NCBI RefSeq assembly: GCF_028823535.1
Contig: NZ_JAQIYM010000008.1
Span: 124,001 to 188,000, forward strand
Source: Pseudomonas serbica
Lineage (GTDB): Bacteria; Pseudomonadota; Gammaproteobacteria; Pseudomonadales; Pseudomonadaceae
Direction: 5' to 3'
DNA length: 64,000 nt
Part shown: one piece after another, positions 34,879 through 43,737 of the stretch
How positions within the stretch are numbered: the first letter of the stretch is position 1
Layout: the number at the start of each line of letters is the position of its first letter
Made by a program: the position numbers and the translations under genes
Notes under the pieces: model-generated
Seen by the model: only the letters and a program-made list of their open reading frames with translations
What the model was told of the DNA's origin: nothing
Database searches by the model: none

Positions 34879-35307
34879 TGACTGGACAAATCGCCTGGTG
34901 TGATCGAGGTGGGGCTGGTCATGGCATTGGCGAGTTTATTAACGTTCGACTGGATGCTGCCCGGAGGGATGATAGCGGGCGATGCGTCGCTGGCTGAGGC
35001 CCGCACCGGCGGTTTCACGGTCCTTGTATTGGCGCAGTTGTTCAACGCATTGTGCGCGCGCTCGGAATCAACCAGTGCATTGCGCGGACTGTTCGCCAAT
35101 CGATGGCTGTGGGGGGCAATTGGCCTGGCCGTCGCCCTGCAGATCGCAGTGGTGCACTCGCCGCCGCTGAACACGGCGTTCGGAACCCGTGCATTGACGC
35201 TGAGCCAGTGGGGATTTTGTCTTGTAGTGGCCAGCTCTGTGTTCTGGTTCATTGAACTGCGCAAGCTGTTTTTGCGATTGAAGGGCCGGAAGTGGTTAAG
35301 AACATAG
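34879..35307 (+). pseudogene. Cation-transporting P-type ATPase, C-terminal remnant
   Basis: About 135 residues match only the last membrane segments of Ca2+/cation P-type ATPases (Cation_ATPase_C): FDWMLPGG, TVLVLAQLFNALCARSE, LFANRWLWGAIGLAVALQIAVV and WGFCLVVASSVFWFIELRKL. The catalytic DKTGT core and all upstream domains are absent. The frame is bounded upstream by a TGA at 34879, and the only start is a GTG at 34900. It is a deletion relic. Such ATPases often accompany Usp genes in Anr-controlled clusters. Confidence 0.7.
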
Positions 35308-35340
35308 CGTGCGAAACGTGAATAGGCAGGTGCAGGGCGG

Positions 35341-35354
35341 TTGATCTAAATCAA
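35341..35354. promoter_or_regulatory. Anr/FNR box upstream of the 153-residue ORF
   Basis: Perfect TTGAT-CTAA-ATCAA, centred 64 bp before the start codon at 35412. Confidence 0.65.
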
Positions 35355-35411
35355 TGGGCATTCTGTTAGCGGTCCCATGCTTTTATTACACATGGGTAAG
35401 GGCGCTTGGTC

Positions 35412-35873
35412 ATGAACATCAACAAGCTGGTCGGGATTCATGCGGTGCAAGGCTGGTGGCGGAGCAGGGGAGCAACAACAGGAAACCTGCGCCGCCCGGG
35501 CAAAAGGCCCGGCAAACGTGATGCAATCTACCTGCTGATGATCTCGCTGGCGTTGCCGGCGGGTTATTTCACCGCGTATCACTTTGCAGCCCATACGTTG
35601 AGGGATTTGGTCGACTCTTGCTCTGCGCGTTTCGAGATCGAGCTTGAAAAAGCCGAGATAGAGCCTCCCATCCAAGCCCTATCGCGCTCCTTGTGCGAAT
35701 GCCAGGCACAAACACTGCTCAATAAAAACGGCGTTCTGCGACTTGCCTTGGTCGACAGCCACCTACTGGATCCGCAGACACTAGAACCGGTAACGGAGGA
35801 GGATGGAAAGTTCTGCATCAACGCCCTGTGGAAGCCTGGCGCTGAACTGGCCAAGCGCTTGACCCTTGAGTGA
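35412..35873 (+). CDS. Hypothetical membrane-anchored protein
   Basis: A 153-residue protein with no recognised family. The first 37 residues are basic (RRPGKRPGKR), followed by one membrane segment (IYLLMISLALPAGYFTA) and a soluble part of about 95 residues with four Cys, including CECQ. The topology suggests the C-terminal part lies outside the cytoplasm, possibly with disulfides. The start at 35412 has AAGGG about 10 nt upstream. A perfect Anr box lies in front, tying it to the stress cluster. Confidence 0.6.
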   Translation: MNINKLVGIHAVQGWWRSRGATTGNLRRPGKRPGKRDAIYLLMISLALPAGYFTAYHFAAHTLRDLVDSCSARFEIELEKAEIEPPIQALSRSLCECQAQTLLNKNGVLRLALVDSHLLDPQTLEPVTEEDGKFCINALWKPGAELAKRLTLE

Positions 35874-35960
35874 CAGACTGAAAATCGTACCGTCATGTTC
35901 AGCATGAATAAGTCATCGCCAATCTCGGCTCTTAACGAGCTGACAGGCGCGGCGCATGAC

Positions 35961-36830
35961 TCAGGTCTTGCCTTTCCACGGCACCAGGCGTCGCTCCAGC
36001 CAGCGCATGCCCAAGTCGAACAGCAGCGCCATGGCGCCGATCACCAGGATGCCCATGATCACCACGTCCGTGGCCATGAATTTGGAAGCGGTCAACACCA
36101 TGAAGCCCAGGCCTGCGGTGGCCGCGACCATTTCGGCGGCCACCAGGGTGGTCCAGCCGAAGCCGATGGCGATGCGCATGCCGGTCAGTACCTCGGGCAA
36201 TGCCGCCGGCATGATCACGTGTCGCAGCACCTGGGCGCGACTGGCGCCCATGGAGTAGGCGGCATGGATCTGCTCGATGGCCACCGACTTGACCCCGGCG
36301 CGAGCGCTCAACGCCAATGGCGCGAACATCGCCAGGTATATCAGCAGCACCTTGGAACCCTCGCCGATGCCCATCCAGATCACCACCAGGGGCAAATACG
36401 CCAGCGGCGGTAGTGGCCGGTAGAACTCCACCAACGGATCGAAAATTCCCCGGGCCACACGATTGACGCCCATCATGATGCCCACCGGGATCGCCGTGAG
36501 CACCGCCAGGACGAACGCACCGAAGACACGCAAGGCACTCCAGGCGATGTGATTGAGCAGGGTCGCGTCGGCGAAACCGTCGCGGGCCACCTCCAGCAAT
36601 TGCGCCCAGACCGCCTGGGGCGATGGCAGGAACAGTGGCTTGACCCAGCCGGCGTTGGTCGCGATGTACCAGGCGGCAAACGCCAGCACCACAGTGACCA
36701 GACTCAAGACCAGGCTCGAACCGTTGCCCGGCGCCCCATACTGCTCGCCCGGGCGGGCCGGGGCGGCTCGGCGCAGTTCGTTGAGGGCGCGCAGCACGGC
36801 GTTGCGTTGTTTTTCGTCGAACAGGCTCAT
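35961..36830 (-). CDS. tauC: Taurine-type ABC transporter permease
   Basis: A 289-residue inner-membrane permease of the TauC/SsuC type. About six membrane segments are predicted. The EAA loop that contacts the ATPase reads [27 protein letters not shown]. Its start overlaps the stop of the ATPase gene by 4 bp (ATGA), so the two are translationally coupled. It is the last gene of the tauABC unit. Confidence 0.88.
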   Translation of the reverse strand: MSLFDEKQRNAVLRALNELRRAAPARPGEQYGAPGNGSSLVLSLVTVVLAFAAWYIATNAGWVKPLFLPSPQAVWAQLLEVARDGFADATLLNHIAWSALRVFGAFVLAVLTAIPVGIMMGVNRVARGIFDPLVEFYRPLPPLAYLPLVVIWMGIGEGSKVLLIYLAMFAPLALSARAGVKSVAIEQIHAAYSMGASRAQVLRHVIMPAALPEVLTGMRIAIGFGWTTLVAAEMVAATAGLGFMVLTASKFMATDVVIMGILVIGAMALLFDLGMRWLERRLVPWKGKT

Positions 36831-37666
36831 GCGGCCTCCTCATCACCATGGATAATGCTCAGCACCTGCTCGCGCAAGGCAATGAAATCGGCACTGGACT
36901 TGACCGTGCGGGCGTCCTGGCCGGCGAGAAAACGTCGGCCGAAATCGATCGGGAACTCGTGGGTGATGCGACCAGGGCGCGGTGACATGATGATCAGCCG
37001 CGTGGCCATGAACAGGGCTTCCTCGACGTCATGGGTGATGAAAAACATCATCTTCCCGGTGCGCATCCAGATCTGCAGGATCAGTTCCTGCAAGCGTTCG
37101 CGGGTCAGTGCATCCAGTGCGCCCAACGGCTCATCGAGCAACAGCATTTGCGGATCATTGGTCAGTGCCCGCGCGATCCCCACCCGTTGCTGCATGCCGC
37201 CGGAAAGCTGGTACACCGCGTGGCCGGCAAAATCCGCCAGCCCCGTGAGCTCAAGGAAGTGCCGTGCGCGCTCCTCGCGTTCAGCCCTGGCCACGCCACG
37301 CAGTTTCAGGCCGAAGGCGACGTTGTCGAGTACATTCAACCAGGGCAGCAACGCATGTTTCTGGAACACCACGCCGCGTTCGGAGCCTGGCCCGGTGACC
37401 TGGTCGCGCAGTTGCGCCACCGCCGAGGTCTGTTGCGGCACCTGGCCGTGGAAATCGCCCAGGGTGATCAAGCCGCTGCTGGGCTGGATGAAACCGGCCA
37501 TCAGGTTGAGCAGGGTGGTCTTGCCGCAACCCGATGCCCCCAGGGCGACAACGAAATCGCCGCAGGCGATGTCCAGGTTGACCCCGGCCAGGGCCGTGAC
37601 CCGCTGGCCTTTTTGCTGTGCGGGGTAGTGCACCGACACGTCATGGATTTTCAGGCTCAGGCCCAT
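36827..37666 (-). CDS. tauB: Taurine-type ABC transporter ATPase
   Basis: A 279-residue ABC ATPase. Walker A is GASGCGKTT, the Q-loop region contains [10 protein letters not shown], the signature is [15 protein letters not shown], and Walker B is [11 protein letters not shown] followed by a HDVEEA switch His. Length and sequence are those of TauB/SsuB. GAGG lies just before the ATG. A GC hairpin separates it from tauA. Confidence 0.9.
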   Translation of the reverse strand: MGLSLKIHDVSVHYPAQQKGQRVTALAGVNLDIACGDFVVALGASGCGKTTLLNLMAGFIQPSSGLITLGDFHGQVPQQTSAVAQLRDQVTGPGSERGVVFQKHALLPWLNVLDNVAFGLKLRGVARAEREERARHFLELTGLADFAGHAVYQLSGGMQQRVGIARALTNDPQMLLLDEPLGALDALTRERLQELILQIWMRTGKMMFFITHDVEEALFMATRLIIMSPRPGRITHEFPIDFGRRFLAGQDARTVKSSADFIALREQVLSIIHGDEEAA

Positions 37667-37684
37667 GGCTATTTCCTCGTGGTG

Positions 37685-37702
37685 GGGCGGCCTGCGCCGC
37701 CC
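37685..37702. other. Intercistronic hairpin between tauA and tauB
   Basis: GGGCGGC-CTGC-GCCGCCC in the 46-bp gap. Such hairpins often stabilise the upstream message, so that more binding protein than ATPase is made. Confidence 0.5.
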
Positions 37703-37712
37703 GTGGCTGGGG

Positions 37713-38729
37713 TTACTGGGCGGCCTGGACGAAGCCCGGGTTGATGGCGACGCTGTAGTCGGGCAGCAACGCCGGGATCTTTTTCTGTTCTTTCAAGAAG
37801 GCAGCGGTGGCCGCCAATGCCTTGGCCGCGCCACCATCCTTGCCGGCGCCCAGCCAGTTGGCTCCGGCCTGTTCGGTGGCCAGCGGGAACTGGTACAGGG
37901 CCAGCACAGGCGGTACTTCGTCAGGCTTGGCCCCGGACTGGCGCGCCACGTTGATCACTTGCGGCGAGTCGGCGGTCCAGCGCCCGGGCGCCTCCACATA
38001 GTCGGCGGTGCTGGCCTGCAGCACCTTGGTCAGGGCGAGCATGCCGGCGCTGTGCTCGGCGGCGAACTTGCGGTCGACCACGATGCCGTCGAAGGTCGCC
38101 TTGCCCCATTGGGTCAACTGCCCGGAGGTCAGCAGTACCTGGCCACTTTGCTTGAGGCGACCCAAAGCCGGGTCCCAGATGAAGGCCGCGTCGATGTCGC
38201 CGCGTTCCCAGGCAGCCGGGATGTCCGACGGTTGCAGGTTGATGACCTTGACCTTGCCGCTCAGGCCAAATTGCTCCAGGGCAAACAGGGCATGAAAGTG
38301 CGTGGTGGAGACGAAAGGCACGGCCAGGGTTTTACCCGCCAGGTCCTGGGGCGCGACGATGCCGCTGCCATTGCGCACCACCAACGCCTCAGCGTCATTG
38401 ATGTTGTCGAGAATCCAGAACAACTGCGCGTCTACACCACGGCTCACGGCAGCGGCAATCGGGCTGCTGCCCGCCACGCCGATCTGTACGTCGCCGGACG
38501 CCATCGCCAGCATCACATCGCCGCCACTGTCGAAGTTGCGCCATTGGATATCCCAGCCAGTGGCCTTCTCGAATTGCTTTTCGGCGATGGCGTTCTTCCA
38601 CGGCGCGAACATGCTTTGCACGCCGATGGTCACTGTCTGCGCCTGGGCCGCGGTGGCAAGGCCCAGGGTCAGCGCGGCGGCGGGTAACAGCAGCGAGCGT
38701 CGAATCCATTGGTGCAGGGGCTTGAACAT
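37713..38729 (-). CDS. tauA: Taurine-type ABC transporter periplasmic binding protein
   Basis: A 338-residue binding protein. The signal peptide ends at AAQAQ near residue 31. The mature part has the TauA/SsuA fold: [40 protein letters not shown], and [19 protein letters not shown], the last a ligand-contact region in TauA. AGGAG lies 8 nt before the ATG at 38729. It is first in the tauABC unit and divergent from tauR, with a two-part TauR-like box between them. Confidence 0.9.
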   Translation of the reverse strand: MFKPLHQWIRRSLLLPAAALTLGLATAAQAQTVTIGVQSMFAPWKNAIAEKQFEKATGWDIQWRNFDSGGDVMLAMASGDVQIGVAGSSPIAAAVSRGVDAQLFWILDNINDAEALVVRNGSGIVAPQDLAGKTLAVPFVSTTHFHALFALEQFGLSGKVKVINLQPSDIPAAWERGDIDAAFIWDPALGRLKQSGQVLLTSGQLTQWGKATFDGIVVDRKFAAEHSAGMLALTKVLQASTADYVEAPGRWTADSPQVINVARQSGAKPDEVPPVLALYQFPLATEQAGANWLGAGKDGGAAKALAATAAFLKEQKKIPALLPDYSVAINPGFVQAAQ

Positions 38730-38799
38730 GGTGTGGCTCCTAAGGTGGAAGGCATTGTTTTTGGCACACCTCGATCTTAGGGCCGGCCCGTTGCTTGCT

Positions 38800-38831
38800 T
38801 TAGATCCAGTTGCGCCGGGCTTTGGTACCAG
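38800..38831. promoter_or_regulatory. TauR-like direct-repeat box, tauA/tauR promoter
   Basis: TTAGATCCAG (38800) and TTGGTACCAG (38822), separated by 12 bp. In reverse these read CTGGATCTAA and CTGGTACCAA, close to the CTGGAC(C/T)TAA repeats known for TauR of Rhodobacter. The same 10-12-10 arrangement occurs at 41784. Confidence 0.65.
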
Positions 38832-38903
38832 CCAAAGCGCCAGGCCTTTGCGGGTAAGGCGTGCAGCGCATCGGGTGCGCCATCGGGGTGCGTCATCTAG
38901 GGA

Positions 38904-40406
38904 ATGGGAACCATGTTGGAGCGTTATTTTCGTCCGTTCGAAGCTGGGCGCGGTTTGCAGGAGCAACTGCGCGAGAGCCTGCTCAACGCCATCCTCGATG
39001 GCGCGCTGGCGCCCAGCGATGCCATGCCGTCGTCGCGCAAGCTGTGCCAGTTGCTCAAGGTGTCGCGCAATACCGTTGTGCTGGTCTATGAACAACTGGT
39101 ACAGGACGGCTACCTCACGCCCTCGGACCGGCGCGGTTATTTCATCAATGAAAAATTCTTGCGCCAACAGCTCAACGTCAGCCTGCGCCCCAAATCCCCG
39201 GCCCTGTTCGAACGGCCCGATCACGCGCCGGACTGGGAGCGTCGGCTGCAAACCGAATCGGCGCAGATGCGTGCCATCGTCAAGCCGCGCAACTGGCGCG
39301 AGTACCGCTACCCGTTTATCTACGGCCAGATCGAGGACGACGAGCAGACCGCCGCGCGCTGGCGCGATTGCACACGGATCGCCGCCAGTGGTGCGCACAT
39401 GCGCAGCTGGGTCGATGACCAGGTGATGCTTGACGATCCCCTGCTGGTTGAACAGATCATCCAGCGGGTCTTGCCCAAACGCGGTATCCAGGCTCGGCCC
39501 GAGCAATTGCTGGTGACCATCGGCACGCAGAATTCGCTGTACATGCTCGCGCGCCTGCTGGGCCGCCCTGGCCTTGTAATGGGCCTGGAAGAACCCGGTT
39601 ATGTGGATGCACGGAACATTTTCAGCCTCACCGGCTGCACCCTGCGTCCGCTGCGCATCGACCGCCAGGGCCTGGTGGTGGACGTGCAATTGCAGGGGTG
39701 CGAAATGCTCTTCTGCACGCCCAGCCACCAATCGCCGACCGGCGTGACGATGCCGCTGTACCGGCGTCTGGAGTTGTTGGCGAGCGCCCGCGAGCATGAT
39801 TTTCTGATCATCGAGGACGACTACGAAAGCGAGCAGAACTTTCTGGGCAGCAACCATCCTGCGCTCAAAAGTTATGACGACAGTGGCCGGGTGATTTACC
39901 TGGGCAGCCTGACCAAGAGCCTCTTGCCGGGCGTACGGTTGGGGTTCATTGCCGCCGATGCCGAGCTGATTCATGAGCTACGCGCGCTGCGCCGCTACAT
40001 GTATCGCCATCCACCGTCGAACAACCAGCGCATCCTGGCGCTGTTCCTGGCCATGGGGCATTACGACGCCCATGCCCGCCGCCTGCGTGACCGGCTGGCG
40101 CGTAAGTGGCGAGTCATCAGTCGCGCCCTGGCCGAGCATTTACCGGAGTGCAACGCCAGTGGCATGGCCGGTGGTTCATCGATCTGGGTTAGCGGCCCGC
40201 CGGCGGTAGACGCCTGGGCCTTGCAGCGCAGGGTTGCCCGGCATGGCGTGTTGATCGAGCCGGGCGATATTCATTTTCTGGGGGAGGGACGTACCGGCTG
40301 TTACTTTCGCCTGGGCTTCGGCGCGATTGCCGAAGCCTTGATCGAACCGGGCATCGAGGCGTTGGGCAAGGCCTGGCGCGAATTGCGCCAGGCCGAACTG
40401 GCTTAA
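38904..40406 (+). CDS. tauR: MocR-type regulator (GntR HTH plus aminotransferase domain), TauR
   Basis: A 500-residue MocR-type regulator. The N-terminal winged helix reads LQEQLRESLLNAILDGALAPSDAMPSSRKLCQLLKVSRNTVVLVYEQLVQDGYL. After a linker comes a fold-type I aminotransferase domain with the PLP-binding region IYLGSLTKSLLPGVRLGF (Lys in SLTKS). Between tauA and a taurine-type aminotransferase, this is the expected place for TauR, the PLP-dependent activator of taurine genes. The start may be 38904 or 38913. Its 3' end overlaps the convergent aminotransferase gene by 4 bp. Confidence 0.85.
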   Translation: MGTMLERYFRPFEAGRGLQEQLRESLLNAILDGALAPSDAMPSSRKLCQLLKVSRNTVVLVYEQLVQDGYLTPSDRRGYFINEKFLRQQLNVSLRPKSPALFERPDHAPDWERRLQTESAQMRAIVKPRNWREYRYPFIYGQIEDDEQTAARWRDCTRIAASGAHMRSWVDDQVMLDDPLLVEQIIQRVLPKRGIQARPEQLLVTIGTQNSLYMLARLLGRPGLVMGLEEPGYVDARNIFSLTGCTLRPLRIDRQGLVVDVQLQGCEMLFCTPSHQSPTGVTMPLYRRLELLASAREHDFLIIEDDYESEQNFLGSNHPALKSYDDSGRVIYLGSLTKSLLPGVRLGFIAADAELIHELRALRRYMYRHPPSNNQRILALFLAMGHYDAHARRLRDRLARKWRVISRALAEHLPECNASGMAGGSSIWVSGPPAVDAWALQRRVARHGVLIEPGDIHFLGEGRTGCYFRLGFGAIAEALIEPGIEALGKAWRELRQAELA

Positions 40407-41713
40407 AGGCTTTCCTGGGCGAGTGTGTGCTTGAGGACTTCAAACATCGCGTCCACGTCCATGCGGCTGGCCACCAACGCCGGGGCGAAGATGATCGCAT
40501 CGCCCGTGGTCTTCACGTGCAGGCCGGCGTCGTACAGCGCCCGCTGCACCCGTGCGCCCTTGGCGCCGGGGGCGGTTCCCGGGGTCAGCTGGATGCCGCT
40601 GAGCAGGCCGTAGCCGCGCAAGTCACTGACCTGGGGCAGCCCGCGCAGGCCGCTCAGTGACTCCATGAAGTAGGGCGCCAATTGCCGACCGCGACCGAAC
40701 AAATCCTCATCACGGTAGATGTCCAGTGATGCAAGGGCGGCGGCGCACGCGGCCGGGTGACCGGAGTAGGTATAACCGTGGAACAGCTCCGGACCCTGGC
40801 CCTGGCTGGCCCCGACCACGGCGTCGTAGATCGACTCGTCAACGGCCACCGCGCCCATGGGGATGGCGCCGTTGGTCAAGGCCTTGGCCATGGTGATGAT
40901 GTCCGGCTTGACCGTAAAACTCTGTGCGGCAAAAGCCTCGCCAGTACGACCGAAGCCTGTGATCACTTCGTCGAACACCAGCAGGATGCCGTGGCGGTCG
41001 CAAATGTCGCGCAGGCGCTTGAGGTAGCCAGCCGGTGGTACATAGACGCCGATGGAACCGGCGATGGGCTCGACAAAGCACGCCGCGATGCTGTCCGCAC
41101 CGTGGGTGGCGATGATGCGCTCGAGGTCGCTGGCCAGGTCTGCGCCCTGGGCCGGTTCGCCCAATTGATAACGCTGTTCTTCCTGCCAGGTGTGGCGCAT
41201 GTGACTGACGTGGGGCAGGCCGCCGGTGGCGAAGGCCTGGCGGTTGCGCATCATGCCGGATAGGGCCACGCCGCCAAAATTGACCCCATGATAGGCCCAT
41301 TCACGGGACACGAAGCGGGTGCGCTGGGCCTGGCCACGGGCGCGGTGGTAAGCCAGGGCGATCTTCATGGCGCTGTCGACCGACTCGGAACCGGAGTTGG
41401 TGAAGAACAGTTTGTTCAACCCCGTCGGCAGCAACTCGCTCAGGCGTTCGGCCAGTTCAAAGGACAAGGGCGAAGCGCGCTGGAAATGCGGGGTGAAATC
41501 CAGGGTCAGCAATTGCTTGCACACCGCCTCGGCAATTTCGGTACGGCCATGCCCGGCCGCGCAACAGAACAGCCCCGAGCTGCCGTCGAGCAGCTCGCGG
41601 CCTTCGCTGGTCCAGTAGCGCACACCCTCGGCGCGAACGAACAGTTGCGGGGCACGCTGGAACTCCCGGTTGTCGGTGAAGGGCATCCATTGGTGGTTGA
41701 GGTTCGTTGCCAT
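40403..41713 (-). CDS. toa: Class III omega-aminotransferase, probable taurine aminotransferase
   Basis: A 436-residue PLP enzyme of the omega-amino acid:pyruvate/2-oxoglutarate type. FFTNSGSESVDSAMKIA is the phosphate-binding region, LLVFDEVITGFGRTG the Asp that contacts PLP, and MAKALTNGAIPMGAV carries the Schiff-base Lys. AGGAG lies just before the ATG at 41713. In isethionate-forming taurine pathways the aminotransferase (Toa) converts taurine to sulfoacetaldehyde and delivers the nitrogen to the cell. The tauABC, tauR, TauE-type and SDR genes around it support this. A beta-alanine aminotransferase is the alternative on sequence alone. Confidence 0.8.
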   Translation of the reverse strand: MATNLNHQWMPFTDNREFQRAPQLFVRAEGVRYWTSEGRELLDGSSGLFCCAAGHGRTEIAEAVCKQLLTLDFTPHFQRASPLSFELAERLSELLPTGLNKLFFTNSGSESVDSAMKIALAYHRARGQAQRTRFVSREWAYHGVNFGGVALSGMMRNRQAFATGGLPHVSHMRHTWQEEQRYQLGEPAQGADLASDLERIIATHGADSIAACFVEPIAGSIGVYVPPAGYLKRLRDICDRHGILLVFDEVITGFGRTGEAFAAQSFTVKPDIITMAKALTNGAIPMGAVAVDESIYDAVVGASQGQGPELFHGYTYSGHPAACAAALASLDIYRDEDLFGRGRQLAPYFMESLSGLRGLPQVSDLRGYGLLSGIQLTPGTAPGAKGARVQRALYDAGLHVKTTGDAIIFAPALVASRMDVDAMFEVLKHTLAQESL

Positions 41714-41783
41714 GGGGTTACTCCTGAGGGCAGGCACGGATCGGCCGGTTGCCCCGCAGACTAGCCATGCAGCTGCGGCGCGC

Positions 41784-41815
41784 TTAGATCCAGTTGGCCT
41801 TTTCGATGGAGCCAG
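41784..41815. promoter_or_regulatory. TauR-like direct-repeat box, toa/isfE promoter
   Basis: TTAGATCCAG (41784) and ATGGAGCCAG (41806), separated by 12 bp. The first half and the following TTG are identical to the box at 38800. It lies between the divergent aminotransferase and exporter genes. Confidence 0.65.
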
Positions 41816-41909
41816 GGCATCCGGCACTGGACCCATTGAAAAGCCCGTCTGGCTCTAAAGCATGGATGGATGCCTGACTAGAGTGGCGCCATTATCAAAG
41901 GAGCGCGCC

Positions 41910-42647
41910 GTGAACCCGGAATTGAATTGGACCTTGAATGCCTTGTGCGTACTGGTCGCCGCCGTTGTGCGTGGCCTCACCGGGTTCGGCTTTGCGGCCA
42001 TCGCGGTCGTCGGCCTGGCGATGCTCGGTACCTTGCGCGATGCCGTGCCCCTGGTGTTGTGCCTGGAGGTGGCATCCAGCCTGATACTGCTGCGCGGCGC
42101 CTGGGCCCAGGCCGATTATCCGCTGCTGCGGCGGGTCCTGGTCGCGGCGGCGCTTGGCGTGCCTTGCGGCATCTGGCTGCTGACCGGTCTCGACAGCGAC
42201 TGGCTGAGCCTGTGGGTCTACGGACTGGTGGCGACGCTGGCGTTGCTGGGCCTGGCGCGCGTGGCGTTGCCCATGGGCCGTGGACCTTGGGCGGCCTGGC
42301 TGGTGGGCGGCAGCAGTGGGGCGTTGATCGCCGCGTTTTCCATCGGCGGGCCACTGGTGGTGGCCTGGCTCAGCCACTGCGGGCTGCGGGCGCGGACGCT
42401 GCGCGCCACCCTGATCATGTTCTTTTTTGCCGTGGACCTGGCGGCCCTGGCCGGGCTGGCAGTCGCCCAGGCCATCGGCCCCCAGGTCCCGCGACAGGCC
42501 CTGGCCCTGCTTTTGCCCCTGATGGCGGGGCTGTGGATCGGGCAACGGTTGTTCCTGCACATTCGCGCCGAACACGCGGCGCGACTCACCCAATGGCTAT
42601 TGCTGGCGTTGGCGGGCTTCGGCCTGCTGGGTCGGTCGTGGTCCTGA
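41910..42647 (+). CDS. isfE: TauE/SafE (TSUP) family exporter, probable isethionate exporter
   Basis: A 245-residue membrane protein with about eight hydrophobic segments. The TSUP signature near the N-terminus is [16 protein letters not shown], and the second repeat has [17 protein letters not shown]. The family exports sulfite or small organosulfonates. The start is a GTG 5-6 nt after GGAGCG. Followed by an IsfD-like reductase and divergent from the taurine aminotransferase, it fits IsfE, which excretes isethionate. Sulfite export would need Xsc, which is not seen here. Confidence 0.78.
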   Translation: MNPELNWTLNALCVLVAAVVRGLTGFGFAAIAVVGLAMLGTLRDAVPLVLCLEVASSLILLRGAWAQADYPLLRRVLVAAALGVPCGIWLLTGLDSDWLSLWVYGLVATLALLGLARVALPMGRGPWAAWLVGGSSGALIAAFSIGGPLVVAWLSHCGLRARTLRATLIMFFFAVDLAALAGLAVAQAIGPQVPRQALALLLPLMAGLWIGQRLFLHIRAEHAARLTQWLLLALAGFGLLGRSWS

Positions 42648-42663
42648 CCACTGGAGTTTGATC

Positions 42664-43431
42664 ATGCAACCTACTGTGTTTATCACCGGCGCTACTTCCG
42701 GATTTGGCGAAGCCTGCGCCCGGCGCTTCGCCCGGGCCGGCTGGTCGATGGTGCTCACCGGCCGTCGCGAAGAACGCTTGCTGAGCCTGGCCAACGAACT
42801 GGGCAAGCAGTGCGATGTGTTGCCACGGGTACTGGACGTGCGTGATCGCGCTGCCATGCAAACAGCCATCGACCAATTGCCGGAGCGCTTCACAACCTTG
42901 CGCGGGCTGATCAATAACGCCGGGCTCGCCCTGGGCACCGAGGCGGCCCAGGTCTGCTCGCTGGATGACTGGGAAACCATGATCGACACCAACATCAAGG
43001 GCCTGCTCTACAGCACCCGTCTGTTGCTGCCGCGATTGATTGCCCACGGCGCCGGGGCCAGCATCGTCAACCTTGGCTCCATCGCCGGCAACTGGCCGTA
43101 CCCCGGCAGCCACGTGTACGGCGCCACCAAGGCCTTCGTGCGCCAGTTTTCGTTGAACCTGCGTTGCGACCTGCAAGGCACCGGGGTGCGGGTCACCAAC
43201 CTGGAGCCGGGTTTGTGCGAAAGCGAATTTTCGCTGGTGCGCTTTGCCGGTGACACCCAGAAGTACAACGCGGTGTACGCCAACGCCAAGCCGTTGCAAC
43301 CGGCGGACATTGCCGAAACGATTTTCTGGTTGATGAACCAGCCGGCGCATATCAACGTCAACAGCCTGGAGCTGATGCCGGTGACCCAGGCCTGGAACAA
43401 CTTTGCGATTGAGCGTGGGGCGTTGGGCTGA
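42664..43431 (+). CDS. isfD: SDR oxidoreductase, probable sulfoacetaldehyde reductase
   Basis: A 255-residue classical short-chain dehydrogenase of the YdfG type. The cofactor motif is [10 protein letters not shown] with the Arg-rich GRREERL that favours [13 protein letters not shown], the catalytic Ser (NLGSIAG) and YGATK are all present. IsfD, which reduces sulfoacetaldehyde to isethionate in taurine-nitrogen assimilation, belongs to the same group, and the context (toa, isfE, tauABC, tauR) fits. GGAG lies 7 nt before the ATG. A YdfG-like 3-hydroxy acid dehydrogenase is the alternative. Confidence 0.78.
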   Translation: MQPTVFITGATSGFGEACARRFARAGWSMVLTGRREERLLSLANELGKQCDVLPRVLDVRDRAAMQTAIDQLPERFTTLRGLINNAGLALGTEAAQVCSLDDWETMIDTNIKGLLYSTRLLLPRLIAHGAGASIVNLGSIAGNWPYPGSHVYGATKAFVRQFSLNLRCDLQGTGVRVTNLEPGLCESEFSLVRFAGDTQKYNAVYANAKPLQPADIAETIFWLMNQPAHINVNSLELMPVTQAWNNFAIERGALG

Positions 43432-43435
43432 ATGG

Positions 43436-43581
43436 CGATTTACGCCGGCGTCTCGGATCTTTCTTAGGACGTCCCAACCATTGAGACCGGGCATCATCAC
43501 ATCGTTGAAACCGGCTTCAGTGAGGCCTTGCTGCAGGTAGATTCCGGTCTTTAGTTCATCTTCAGCTACCAAGAGTTACAT
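43436..43581 (-). pseudogene. copR: copR-like response regulator remnant
   Basis: Read on the minus strand, the ATG at 43581 is followed directly by TAA. The sequence then continues [18 protein letters not shown], the standard N-terminus of CopR/CzcR-type response regulators. After EAGFN it jumps to [20 protein letters not shown], which carries the phospho-acceptor Asp region. About 25 codons between the two blocks are missing, and nothing of the gene follows. Nonsense codon, internal deletion and 3' loss make it certainly dead. It lies just downstream of copD, where copRS stands in intact cop clusters. Confidence 0.8.
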
Positions 43582-43645
43582 GTTGGCAGTCTCCACGACC
43601 TGTAATGCAGCAGTTTGCGGCCAAAACCGATGCTCCAATACAAGC

Positions 43646-43659
43646 TGACGAAAATGTAA
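43646..43659. promoter_or_regulatory. Degenerate cop box upstream of the copR remnant
   Basis: TGAC-GAAAAT-GTAA, two mismatches from the inverted repeat at 48065-48078 read in reverse (TTAC-GGAAAT-GTAA). It lies 65 bp upstream of the dead copR start, as an autoregulatory site would. Confidence 0.45.
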
Positions 43660-43737
43660 TTTCTACAGTCGACTCAGCGCGGGCGCACGTGTTCGGCATA
43701 GAGAACTGGAAAGCACTGCCTGCATTCACTTCACGGT

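Noticed and set aside
38730..39974. Upstream extension of the tauA frame to 753 codons across tauR
   Set aside because: The added part is antisense to tauR. The ATG at 38729 has a good ribosome binding site and is followed by a signal peptide.
42586..43572. A 328-codon frame that begins with response-regulator sequence and runs antisense through isfD
   Set aside because: Only the first 45 codons resemble a response regulator. The rest is the antisense of isfD. It is treated as a copR remnant.
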